Positions 1-5,576 of a DNA stretch of 5,576 nt are shown piece by piece (position 1 is the stretch's first letter; each line of letters begins with the position of its first letter). The notes beneath the pieces were generated by a model. That model was not told the origin of the DNA, ran no database searches, and was given only the letters and a program-made list of their open reading frames with translations. This DNA is from Eubacteriales bacterium (GTDB lineage Bacteria > Bacillota_A > Clostridia > Lachnospirales > Lachnospiraceae). The position numbers were made by a program, and so were the translations under genes. The stretch covers positions 1 through 5,576 of the forward strand of contig JAUNJL010000114.1 of assembly GCA_030533315.1 (NCBI GenBank). The letters are read 5' to 3'.

Positions 1-7
1 AGATATT

Positions 8-601
8 ATGAGAAAAATTATTTTAGCGTCTGCTTCGCCCAGAAGAAGAGAGCTTCTGGAGCGGGCGGGCATCAGGTTTACGGTCCTTCCGGGGAATGGG
101 GAGGAAAAAGTGACAGAGGTCCGGCCTGACAGGCTGGTGGAGAAGTTGTCCCTGGCAAAGGCTGCCGGGGCGGCAGAGGCGCTGGGTGAGGCTGAGAATG
201 GGACCTTGGTGATCGGAGCGGACACGGTGGTGGCCTTTGAGGACAGAATCCTGGGAAAGCCCAGGGACGAGGAGGATGCGGTGCGCACTCTCAAGAGGCT
301 TCAGGGAAATACCCACCAGGTATACACCGGAGTTACCGTTTTTGTCCGGGCAGAAGGGGCGTGGGAGAGCCATACCTTCAGCCAGAGGACGGATGTTGCC
401 TTTTACCCGGTGACGGAGGAGGAGCTTCGGGCCTATGTGGCAACGGGGGAACCCATGGACAAGGCGGGCAGCTACGGAATACAGGGAGGCTTCGGCCTCT
501 ACGTGAAGGAGATACGCGGGGATTATGACAATGTGGTCGGCCTGCCGGTAAGCAGGCTGTATCACGAGATGAAGCAGCTGGGGATCGATCTGAGAGGTTG
601 A
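8..601 (+). CDS. maf: Maf-family nucleoside triphosphate pyrophosphatase (dTTP/UTP type)
   Basis: Predicted cytoplasmic enzyme of 197 residues, the usual size for Maf. It hydrolyses non-canonical or surplus nucleoside triphosphates to the monophosphate plus pyrophosphate and has been linked to septum/division control. Visible signatures are the N-terminal LASASPRR nucleotide-binding loop (residues 6-13), GADTVV with the catalytic-type Asp72 (70-75), LGKPRD (82-87), VYTG (105-108), DKAGSYGIQG (151-160) and NVVGLP (175-180). The SPRR and DKAG-YGIQG forms match the MafA/YhdE subgroup, known to favour dTTP and UTP, rather than the YceF (m7GTP) subgroup; this substrate call is inferred from the motifs. 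The ATG at 8 gives the canonical Maf N terminus, but only seven bases lie upstream, so its ribosome binding site and promoter are not visible. The stop is 4 bases before the next gene, which implies cotranscription. Confidence 0.95.
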   Translation: MRKIILASASPRRRELLERAGIRFTVLPGNGEEKVTEVRPDRLVEKLSLAKAAGAAEALGEAENGTLVIGADTVVAFEDRILGKPRDEEDAVRTLKRLQGNTHQVYTGVTVFVRAEGAWESHTFSQRTDVAFYPVTEEELRAYVATGEPMDKAGSYGIQGGFGLYVKEIRGDYDNVVGLPVSRLYHEMKQLGIDLRG

Positions 602-605
602 GGTC

Positions 606-1286
606 ATGAGGAAAGCGTGTATTTTTGATCTGGACGGAACACTGGCTTATACCCTGGATTCCATGGCCAGGCCGGCCAACGAGGTTTTGAGAGGGCTGGG
701 GCTGAGGACGCTTCCGGCAGAGAACTTTCGCTTTTATTGCGGAGAGGGAGCGGATATGCTGGTAAAGAGGTGCCTGGCAGATGCCGGCGACCAGGAGCTG
801 GTGCATTATGAGGAGGCGAAAAGGCGGTATCGGGAGAGATTTGCCCGGGAGCCTCTCTACGGAGTCCGGTGCTACGAGGGCATGAAGGACGCCCTGGAAC
901 GCCTAAAGGGCCAGGGGGTCAGGCTGGCGGTCTGCTCCAACAAGCCCCACGAGGCGGCGGTCAGGGTGGTGTCCTCTCTGCTGCCCTCCCTGTTTGACGT
1001 GGTGATCGGGCAGCAGGAGGGGATTCGGAGGAAGCCGGCCCCGGACGCCCTTTTGCTCGCGGCTGGGAGGCTGGGGGTAAGCCCCCGGGAGTGTATCTAT
1101 TTTGGGGACAGCGGAACGGATATGCTGACGGGAAGAGGAGCCGATATGCTCACCGTGGGAGTCCTTTGGGGCTATCGGAAGAAAGAGGAACTTGTGGAAA
1201 AGGGGGCGGAGCTCTTGTTGGAAAGGCCAGAGGACATCCCCAGACTTTACGAGGAGAGAAAAAATGATCAAGCTGATTGCCAGTGA
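606..1286 (+). CDS. HAD-superfamily hydrolase, phosphoglycolate phosphatase/PpaX-like
   Basis: Predicted cytoplasmic Mg-dependent phosphatase of 226 residues, typical of the Gph/PpaX/beta-phosphoglucomutase-like branch with a small helical (C1) cap. All four HAD motifs are present: motif I FDLDGT (nucleophile Asp8, acid/base Asp10), motif II VCSNKP (Ser111), motif III RRKPAPD (Lys143), and motif IV YFGDSGTDM (Asp168, Asp172). The cap lies between motif I and motif II, roughly residues 16-90. Likely substrates are small phosphorylated metabolites such as 2-phosphoglycolate or pyrophosphate; the sequence does not decide which. The start at 606 is supported by the AGAGGT at 593-598, which sits 7 bases upstream inside the end of maf, and by motif I falling at the expected distance from the N terminus. 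Its last 23 bases overlap the next gene, which is also a HAD phosphatase but of a different subclass. Confidence 0.9.
   Translation: MRKACIFDLDGTLAYTLDSMARPANEVLRGLGLRTLPAENFRFYCGEGADMLVKRCLADAGDQELVHYEEAKRRYRERFAREPLYGVRCYEGMKDALERLKGQGVRLAVCSNKPHEAAVRVVSSLLPSLFDVVIGQQEGIRRKPAPDALLLAAGRLGVSPRECIYFGDSGTDMLTGRGADMLTVGVLWGYRKKEELVEKGAELLLERPEDIPRLYEERKNDQADCQ
1251..1256 (+). promoter_or_regulatory. Ribosome binding site fixing the start of the Cof-type phosphatase
   Basis: GAGGAG lies 7 bases before the ATG at 1264, within the 3' end of the preceding HAD gene. It supports 1264 over the in-frame upstream ATG at 1192, which would add 24 residues before the DLDGT motif with no family counterpart. 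Confidence 0.75.
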
Positions 1287-2067
1287 TCTGGATGGAACAA
1301 TTTTGCAGAACGGCGCCCAGGAGATCTCGGAGGAAATGTTTTCCCTGATCCGTCAGCTGAGGGAGAAGGGAATCCTTTTTGCGGCTGCCAGCGGAAGGCA
1401 GTACGCAAACATGAGACGGCTCTTTGCGCCTGTTTTTGAGGATATGGCCTTTGTCTGTGAGAATGGGGCGGTGACATTTTATCAGGGGGAGCTTTTGTAC
1501 CAGGACGTCTTTGACAGAGGGCTGATGCGGGATATCCTGAAGGAGGCCTATGAGAAAGAGGGAACGGAGTTTTCCTGCTCCACCAAGGATTTTTATTATA
1601 TGAAGCCGAAATCGGAGCACTATATCCGCCTTATGACGGAGGTTGTTGACTGTGAATATAAGGTCATCCAAAGCCTGGACGAGATCCGGGAGCCCTGCAT
1701 CAAGGTGGCTGTTTACGAAGAGGGCGGCATCACGGAGGAGTCCCGGCTGTATTGGCAGGAGAGGTTCCAGGACCGGTGTAGGGTGGTCACTTCCGGCTTT
1801 GCCTGGCTGGATTTTATTCCCTTCCATACCAACAAGGCCAGAGGAGTGAAAAAGCTGCTGGACATGAACCGGATTGCACCGGAGGAGTGCCTGGTCTTCG
1901 GGGATGAATACAACGATATCGAGATGCTGGAGGCGGTAAAGTATAGCTTCGCCATGAAGAACGCCAAGCCGGGAGTGAAGGCGGCGGCTTCTTATGAGAC
2001 AGAGAGTGTGGAGGAGATCCTAAAAAAGCTTCTGATGGCGGGAGGGAACATAGAGGAGATTCTGTAA
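1264..2067 (+). CDS. Cof-type HAD-IIB family phosphatase
   Basis: Predicted cytoplasmic phosphatase of 267 residues, the normal size for Cof/YidA-type HAD-IIB enzymes, which dephosphorylate sugar phosphates, pyridoxal phosphate, FMN or similar metabolites. Motif I is SDLDGT (nucleophile Asp8, Asp10), motif II AASGRQ (Ser43), motif III TNKARGVKKLL (Lys191), and motif IV VFGDEYNDIEML (Asp214, Asp218). The roughly 100-residue insertion between motifs II and III (about 80-180) is the C2B alpha/beta cap that defines the class and sets substrate choice. The true start is 1264: MIKLIASDLDGT is a classic Cof N terminus and has a ribosome binding site, whereas the longer in-frame form from 1192 would begin well inside the upstream gene. 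The 23-base overlap in a different frame with that gene suggests translational coupling. The specific substrate is unknown. Confidence 0.93.
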   Translation: MIKLIASDLDGTILQNGAQEISEEMFSLIRQLREKGILFAAASGRQYANMRRLFAPVFEDMAFVCENGAVTFYQGELLYQDVFDRGLMRDILKEAYEKEGTEFSCSTKDFYYMKPKSEHYIRLMTEVVDCEYKVIQSLDEIREPCIKVAVYEEGGITEESRLYWQERFQDRCRVVTSGFAWLDFIPFHTNKARGVKKLLDMNRIAPEECLVFGDEYNDIEMLEAVKYSFAMKNAKPGVKAAASYETESVEEILKKLLMAGGNIEEIL

Positions 2068-2098
2068 AGGGCTTTGCCGCAGCCAGGGGTAAATCCAT

Positions 2099-2129
2099 AT
2101 TACATGAGGGCGTGAGGCCTTGATATAAT
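2099..2129 (+). promoter_or_regulatory. Candidate sigma-A promoter with extended -10 for the surface-protein gene
   Basis: A perfect TATAAT lies at 2124-2129, preceded by TG one base upstream (2121-2122), which makes an extended -10 element. A weak -35 candidate, ATTACA (2099-2104, 4 of 6 matches to TTGACA), sits 19 bases upstream; extended -10 promoters tolerate a poor -35. Transcription would start near 2136, giving a leader of about 128 bases before the ATG at 2264. This is inferred from consensus only. Confidence 0.6.
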
Positions 2130-2215
2130 AGGTGCAAGGTAAAGAAAAAGAAAGGTTTCCCAAAGCGAATGAAAACGAGGAATTGTTTTTCATGGCGTAT
2201 AGAAACAAGGTATTT

Positions 2216-2235
2216 GACACAGAGGGATCTGTGTC
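2216..2235 (+). promoter_or_regulatory. Perfect 8-bp inverted repeat / leader stem-loop upstream of the surface-protein gene
   Basis: GACACAGA (2216-2223) and TCTGTGTC (2228-2235) are exact reverse complements separated by GGGA, a GNRA-type tetraloop. The structure ends 15 bases before the AGGAGG ribosome binding site, inside the predicted 5' untranslated region. No T-run follows, so it is not a terminator. It could stabilise the mRNA 5' end, bind a regulator as RNA, or act as a DNA operator; the sequence does not decide. Confidence 0.6.
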
Positions 2236-2250
2236 TGCGGGGAAATGTAA

Positions 2251-2256
2251 AGGAGG
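2251..2256 (+). promoter_or_regulatory. Strong ribosome binding site deciding the surface-protein start
   Basis: A consensus AGGAGG sits 7 bases before the ATG at 2264, directly ahead of a good signal peptide. It excludes the in-frame GTG at 2132 (only a few bases from the promoter -10) and the weaker in-frame ATG at 2192. Confidence 0.9.
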
Positions 2257-2263
2257 ACGTCAT

Positions 2264-2341
2264 ATGAAGCCTAGAAAAGTATTATCCATTATCATGGCAA
2301 TGCTCATGGCCCTCACCATGCTTCCGTCATTGGTGTTTGCG
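2264..2341 (+). other. Signal peptide coding segment
   Basis: Residues 1-26 have a basic N region (KPRK), a Met/Ala/Leu-rich hydrophobic core and a small-residue cleavage site (V-F-A before A-E-V). This is a standard Sec signal, so the protein is exported. Confidence 0.85.
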
Positions 2342-5300
2342 GCGGAGGTGCCGGCCGGTGAGCTGGGAGGAAGGCTGAAGCTAAAAGGAACGGCAGCCGT
2401 CGGCTGTGAGCTTTCCGCAGATTACGAGAAGGTTACGCCGGCAGGCGTGACTGACGATTACGTGACCTTCCAGTGGTCCAGAAAGACCGGGGAGGGGGCC
2501 GGTGAGACCCTGACGGAGGTAGGTACGGAAAAGACTTACACCGTGGCTCCTGAGGATCTGGGCTGCAAGATCGCTTTGAAGGTGACCGGCCTGGAGGAAA
2601 TGGGGATCACCGGAAGCCTGACGGCCAACACGGTCGCCATTGCAGCCACTGCTGAGGAGGCTCCGGCGGAGACCACAGAAAAAACGGCTGAGGAAAAGGC
2701 GGCCGAGGGGATCGTAGAGGATGTGGATCAGATCGTTGAGGAGCAGCCTCAGGATCTTCCAGATGGAGAGGAGATCTGGGGCGAGGAGACACCGATGGAT
2801 GAGGTGATTCCCCCTGCTGAGGATCTGGTTTTAGGCCAGGAGGAGGTTCCGGCCCAGGACGGTTTAGAGGATCAGGCGGCCGCATCTGAAGATCCGGCGG
2901 AGATTCCGGAGACCGCACCGATGGATACCACGGAGGATCCAGGTCAGGCTCAGGAGCCAGCAGGCGGGGACCTGGGGATCCAGACCGATGATTCGGCCTT
3001 TCAGATTGGCACGGCGGAGACTCTGAACATTCCTGAGACAGGGGAAGAAGCACCTGGACAGGAGCAGAGTGTTTCCTACGATGCGCAGGTGAACATGGAG
3101 GAGGGGGAGACTCTCCTTGACTTTGGGACGGTGGAGGCCGGCTTTGAGGAGGCGCCTGAGAGAAAGAATGTGACCATTACCAATACCGGTACAGGGACCC
3201 TGCACTTTGACGGGATCTCACCGGAGCATTTTATGGTGGCGGATGTCCAGGAGCCCCTGGAGGCAGGACAGTCTGTGACCGTATGGATCCAGCCTCGGGC
3301 AGGCGTGGGAGAAGGAGTCTATCAGGACACCATCAGCTACACCACCGAGGAAGGCATCACCGTGTCCTTCGACGCCATGGTGACTGTGGAAACTCCGGCA
3401 GCCCAGGGCGTGCAGGCTTCTGAAGACACCCAGGGAGAGGGAGAGAACCTCCAGACTCCAGATGCGCAGAATGGGGAGACGACCGATCCGGCAGCACCTG
3501 GAACGGAGACCTTGACTGGGGAGACAACCGACCCGGCAGCGCCGGAGACGGAGACGCCGTCTGAGGGAACAACTGACCCGGCAGCGCCGGAAGCGGAGAC
3601 GCCGTCTGAGGGGACGACAGGCCCTGTGACGCCAGGTGAGGGGACATCCCAGGAGGTTCCGGTCACCGTGACTCCGGCAGAGCCCAGGGTGACGGCCGCA
3701 GAGAGCATTGGCTTCGGCAGCGTGATTCAGGGCTACGGGGCTATTGCAGCCCAGACTCTGGAGCTGACAAACGGGGATGCCGTAAATCCGGTTCGAGTGC
3801 TGGTTACGGTGGAAAATGGAGATGGTTTTGCCGTCACCGCACCAGAAGGGATCGATCTGAAGAATGCAGAGATCCCGGCAGGCGGGAAGCTGGCACTCCA
3901 GATCTGTCCCAAGGAAGGACTTGGGGCAGGCGAGTATGAGGCGGCCATCAAGGCGGCTCCCGTATCAGAGCCCACAAAGACCCTTTGTACCACGTCGGTG
4001 ACCTTTGCCGTGGCGGCAGCCACCAGAAACGTGTCCGCAGCGCCGGCGGCTCTGGATTTTGGCACGGTGGAGACGGGATACGCCGTTCCTGCTCCGAAGG
4101 ATATTGTCCTGACGAATACGGGAAATTCCGATGCCAAGGTCACCATACAGCCCAATGGATACTTTGACGTTTACAATGAGGCTATGGCCGCCGCTTCAGA
4201 GGTGACCGTACCCGCAAACAATGGAACCGCCGTATTGAAGGTACAGCCAAAGGCAGGCCTTGGTGCCGCCGCTTATACGGATAAGCCGATCGTCCTTTCG
4301 GCGGAGGGAGCAGCCCAGCCGATCTCTGTCGCAGCAGTCTTTCATGTGAAGGCGCCGGATACCTTCGGGATCGTTCTCAGCCTTTCGGCCAAGGATTTTG
4401 GTACGGCGGAGGCCGGCTATGCCAAGGCTCCGGCCGCTGAGACCGTGACGGTGACCAATACGGGAAGCACCGCCGTTACCCTGACGCAGCCGACGGCGAA
4501 GAGCTTTGAGATTGGCGCTCTTTCTGCAGCCACGTTAGCTCCCAACGCTTCGGCGGTCTTTACCGTTCGTCCCAAGCTGGGCCTGACGCAGAGTGTGTAC
4601 GAGGAGGATATCCTGGTTGCCAGTGAGAAATCCCAGGCATCCCTGAAGGCGATCTTTACCGTGACGAAGGCGGCAGTGAAGCTGACAGGCATCGATAAGC
4701 CGTCAGGGATCGCTGGCCTGGCAAACGGCACGAAGAAAACGGCGGATGCGCTTGGACTGCCGGGAACCGTGGTTATCAAGACCACAAACGGAAAGATGAA
4801 GGCGAAGGTGAAGTGGGACGTAAAGGGATGCTCCTATGAGGCCGGAAGCACAGAGGAACAGACCTTCAGCGTGAAGGGAACGGTTACCCTTCCGGATGGA
4901 GTGACGAATCCGGATAAGATCAGCCGTATCACTTCGGTAAAGGTGACGGTCAATGGCAGAACGGCCCTTACGGCAGATCCCAACAACAATACCATCGGCG
5001 GCATTCGTTCTGATGAGGCTTACACCACGGAGACGAAGATCACCATCACGGCCAATGGAGCCGGGATGGACAATACCGCTCCTGGAAAAGGCGATACCAG
5101 GTATGTGCCGGTGAATTGGAAGGTGCTGGAGACCAGGGTATGGGAGACCGCTCCCTACACAGCCACCTTCCGCATGGGGAAGGGAGGCAGCTATACCTTA
5201 AGCGTTGCCTTCAATCAGCAGAAATATGATGGAAGCACCTGGGTGAATACAGGTGCGCAGGATGTTCGCCAGGTAAGCTTTACCGTTGCGGAGGTGACTG

Positions 5301-5458
5301 GCCAGAGCCTGACGCCCTCTGCTGACCGGACGGACGCAGCCACAAGGACTGCCGTACTGACAGGTGACAGCACCCCGATCCTGACCTTTGTGATCATCCT
5401 CATTGTGGCAGTGGTCTGCATTGTGGGAATCCTGGTCTATCGCAAAAAGAGAAAGTAA
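2264..5458 (+). CDS. Large secreted multidomain surface protein (Ig-like and ASH-like modules, C-terminal membrane/wall anchor)
   Basis: 1064 residues. Residues 1-26 form a Sec signal peptide (basic KPRK, hydrophobic core, likely cut at VFA/AEV). Residues 36-127 resemble the Ig-like beta-sandwich of bacterial surface proteins (VTFQWSR, then TYTVAPEDLG). Residues 130-275 are acidic, Pro/Glu/Asp-rich and probably unstructured. Four ASH-like ('choice-of-anchor D'-like) modules follow at about 280-377, 476-585, 589-696 and 701-801. Each carries an FGTVE-GY-type motif, a (V/L)TN(T)G motif and a PK-G-L----Y motif. A TTDPAAP repeat linker (406-465) separates modules 1 and 2. Residues 805-897 match a bacterial Ig-like domain common in Lachnospiraceae, and 900-1010 form a Trp-containing domain I cannot name. 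The end has TGD (1033-1035), a hydrophobic segment (1039-1059) and RKKRK. No catalytic motif is seen. The likely role is structural or adhesive at the cell surface; the ligand is unknown. The gene has its own promoter candidate and terminator, so it is probably a separate unit from the enzyme operon. Confidence 0.88.
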   Translation: MKPRKVLSIIMAMLMALTMLPSLVFAAEVPAGELGGRLKLKGTAAVGCELSADYEKVTPAGVTDDYVTFQWSRKTGEGAGETLTEVGTEKTYTVAPEDLGCKIALKVTGLEEMGITGSLTANTVAIAATAEEAPAETTEKTAEEKAAEGIVEDVDQIVEEQPQDLPDGEEIWGEETPMDEVIPPAEDLVLGQEEVPAQDGLEDQAAASEDPAEIPETAPMDTTEDPGQAQEPAGGDLGIQTDDSAFQIGTAETLNIPETGEEAPGQEQSVSYDAQVNMEEGETLLDFGTVEAGFEEAPERKNVTITNTGTGTLHFDGISPEHFMVADVQEPLEAGQSVTVWIQPRAGVGEGVYQDTISYTTEEGITVSFDAMVTVETPAAQGVQASEDTQGEGENLQTPDAQNGETTDPAAPGTETLTGETTDPAAPETETPSEGTTDPAAPEAETPSEGTTGPVTPGEGTSQEVPVTVTPAEPRVTAAESIGFGSVIQGYGAIAAQTLELTNGDAVNPVRVLVTVENGDGFAVTAPEGIDLKNAEIPAGGKLALQICPKEGLGAGEYEAAIKAAPVSEPTKTLCTTSVTFAVAAATRNVSAAPAALDFGTVETGYAVPAPKDIVLTNTGNSDAKVTIQPNGYFDVYNEAMAAASEVTVPANNGTAVLKVQPKAGLGAAAYTDKPIVLSAEGAAQPISVAAVFHVKAPDTFGIVLSLSAKDFGTAEAGYAKAPAAETVTVTNTGSTAVTLTQPTAKSFEIGALSAATLAPNASAVFTVRPKLGLTQSVYEEDILVASEKSQASLKAIFTVTKAAVKLTGIDKPSGIAGLANGTKKTADALGLPGTVVIKTTNGKMKAKVKWDVKGCSYEAGSTEEQTFSVKGTVTLPDGVTNPDKISRITSVKVTVNGRTALTADPNNNTIGGIRSDEAYTTETKITITANGAGMDNTAPGKGDTRYVPVNWKVLETRVWETAPYTATFRMGKGGSYTLSVAFNQQKYDGSTWVNTGAQDVRQVSFTVAEVTGQSLTPSADRTDAATRTAVLTGDSTPILTFVIILIVAVVCIVGILVYRKKRK
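2651..3088 (+). other. Acidic low-complexity stalk region of the surface protein
   Basis: Residues 130-275 are dominated by Glu, Asp, Pro, Ala and Gln with very few basic residues, no Cys and no recognisable fold. They probably form an extended, highly charged spacer between the N-terminal Ig-like domain and the first ASH-like module. The role is inferred from composition alone. Confidence 0.65.
3479..3658 (+). repeat. 45-bp in-frame tandem repeats encoding a TTDPAAP-type linker
   Basis: Four consecutive 45-base units encode 15-residue repeats starting at residues 406, 421, 436 and 451: TTDPAAP three times, then a diverged TTGPVTP. Units 2 and 3 (3524-3568 and 3569-3613) differ at 4 of 45 bases by eye, whereas units 1 and 4 are more diverged. 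This is a Pro/Thr/Glu-rich flexible spacer within the coding region, and its length may vary between strains through slippage or recombination. Confidence 0.85.
5360..5455 (+). other. C-terminal sorting-signal-like anchor (TGD, membrane segment, RKKRK)
   Basis: Residues 1033-1064 have the three-part layout of a sortase signal: a TGDSTP motif, about 21 hydrophobic residues (1039-1059) and a basic tail. The residues before TG are AVL, so a canonical LPxTG or NPxTG is absent. It may be a non-canonical sortase substrate or simply a membrane-anchored protein. This layout is seen in other Clostridia surface proteins with xxTGD sites. Confidence 0.65.
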
Positions 5459-5470
5459 GCCTTTCGGACG

Positions 5471-5485
5471 GGGACTCAGGGTCCC
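5471..5485 (+). other. Small stem-loop in the 3' untranslated region
   Basis: GGGAC and GTCCC form a 5-bp stem around a 5-base loop just after the surface-protein stop codon, flanked by a direct repeat TCGGAC (5464-5469 and 5487-5492). No T-run follows. It could be part of the mRNA 3' structure ahead of the real terminator, or chance. Confidence 0.4.
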
Positions 5486-5500
5486 ATCGGACAGGCGATG

Positions 5501-5533
5501 AAAAGCCGCTCCCTGTAAAGGGGGCGGCTTTTT
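5501..5533 (+). terminator. Strong intrinsic terminator of the surface-protein gene
   Basis: A 13-bp stem pairs 5501-5513 with 5520-5532 (AAAAGCCGC against GCGGCTTTT, continued by one G-T pair and three C-G pairs), with a 6-base loop TGTAAA. It ends in a run of five T at 5529-5533. The A-run on the left arm means it could also work on the opposite strand. Confidence 0.92.
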
Positions 5534-5535
5534 GG

Positions 5536-5576
5536 GTATGACGGGCATGCCCGTGTTCTGTGGTGAAAGTCCACAT
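5536..5576 (+). mobile_element. Probable 5' end of a class C group II intron (truncated by window edge)
   Basis: The segment begins GTATG, close to the GUGYG start consensus of group II introns. It follows with a hairpin made by the perfect 14-base palindrome ACGGGCATGCCCGT (5541-5554) and a second hairpin TGTGG/CCACA (5559-5575) with loop TGAAAGT. As I recall it, the class C intron of Oceanobacillus iheyensis has the same layout: GUGUG, then a GGCAUG-containing hairpin, then a hairpin with a UGAGAGU loop. Class C introns are known to insert just downstream of terminator stem-loops, exactly the position here, 2 bases after the T-run. Only about 41 bases are visible; the reverse transcriptase and domains V/VI would lie beyond the edge. 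Confidence 0.55.

Noticed and set aside
1192..1263. Longer Cof-type phosphatase starting at ATG 1192.
   Set aside because: The added 24 residues are a frame-shifted reading of the upstream HAD gene and precede the standard MIKLIASDLDGT N terminus, which has its own ribosome binding site.
2070..2084. GGCT/AGCC hairpin after the Cof-type gene as an operon terminator.
   Set aside because: Only a 4-bp stem with a 7-base loop and no following T-run; read-through into the surface gene cannot be excluded.
2214..2250. TTGACA at 2214-2219 as a -35 box of a second promoter.
   Set aside because: No acceptable -10 lies 16-19 bases downstream (the sequence there is GC-rich), and the hexamer overlaps the left arm of the perfect inverted repeat.
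2132..2263. In-frame upstream extension of the surface protein from GTG at 2132 (or ATG at 2192).
   Set aside because: The GTG lies 3 bases after the promoter -10 with no ribosome binding site, and either start would bury the signal peptide behind 20-44 extra residues. The ATG at 2264 has AGGAGG at ideal spacing.
3479..3658. Direct repeats considered as a CRISPR array.
   Set aside because: The units are contiguous with no unique spacers, keep the reading frame and encode a protein linker.
3337..3708. Minus-strand open frame with repeated SGAAGSVV-type units.
   Set aside because: It is the antisense reading of the TTDPAAP repeat in the surface gene; G+C-rich codons remove stops from the opposite strand. 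It has no recognisable start signal or family. The other minus-strand frames were rejected for the same reason.

Overview
The window suggests a Gram-positive member of the Firmicutes, most likely a gut-type Clostridia/Lachnospiraceae bacterium. The evidence is strong AGGAGG-type ribosome binding sites, a G+C-rich but Firmicutes-like gene style, and a very large secreted wall/membrane-anchored protein built from Ig-like modules of the sort common in Lachnospiraceae. The taxonomic call is inference. All recognised genes lie on the + strand.

Positions 8-2067 hold three tightly packed genes that look like one transcription unit: a Maf nucleotide pyrophosphatase (8-601), a Gph/PpaX-like HAD phosphatase (606-1286), and a Cof-type HAD-IIB phosphatase (1264-2067). 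The second gene starts 4 bases after the first ends, and the third overlaps the second by 23 bases. All three hydrolyse phosphate esters or nucleotide pyrophosphates, so the group reads as a metabolite/nucleotide 'house-cleaning' cluster, although the exact substrates of the two HAD enzymes cannot be read from sequence.

Positions 2068-2263 are a 196-base intergenic leader. It holds an extended -10 promoter candidate, a perfect 8-bp inverted repeat with a GNRA-type loop just upstream of the next gene, and a strong ribosome binding site. No convincing terminator separates the enzyme operon from the next gene.

Positions 2264-5458 encode a 1064-residue secreted surface protein. In order it has a signal peptide, an Ig-like domain, a long acidic Pro/Glu-rich stretch, four ASH-like ('choice-of-anchor D'-like) beta-sandwich modules interrupted by a 15-residue-period TTDPAAP linker, a bacterial Ig-like domain, an unnamed domain, and a C-terminal TGD / membrane segment / RKKRK anchor that resembles a sortase signal but lacks a canonical LPxTG. 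A strong intrinsic terminator follows (5501-5533).

Immediately after the terminator, from about 5536 to the window edge, the sequence has the start motif and two small stem-loops expected at the 5' end of a class C (bacterial IIC) group II intron, a retroelement class known to insert just downstream of terminator hairpins. Only about 41 bases of it are visible, so this is a good lead rather than a proven element.
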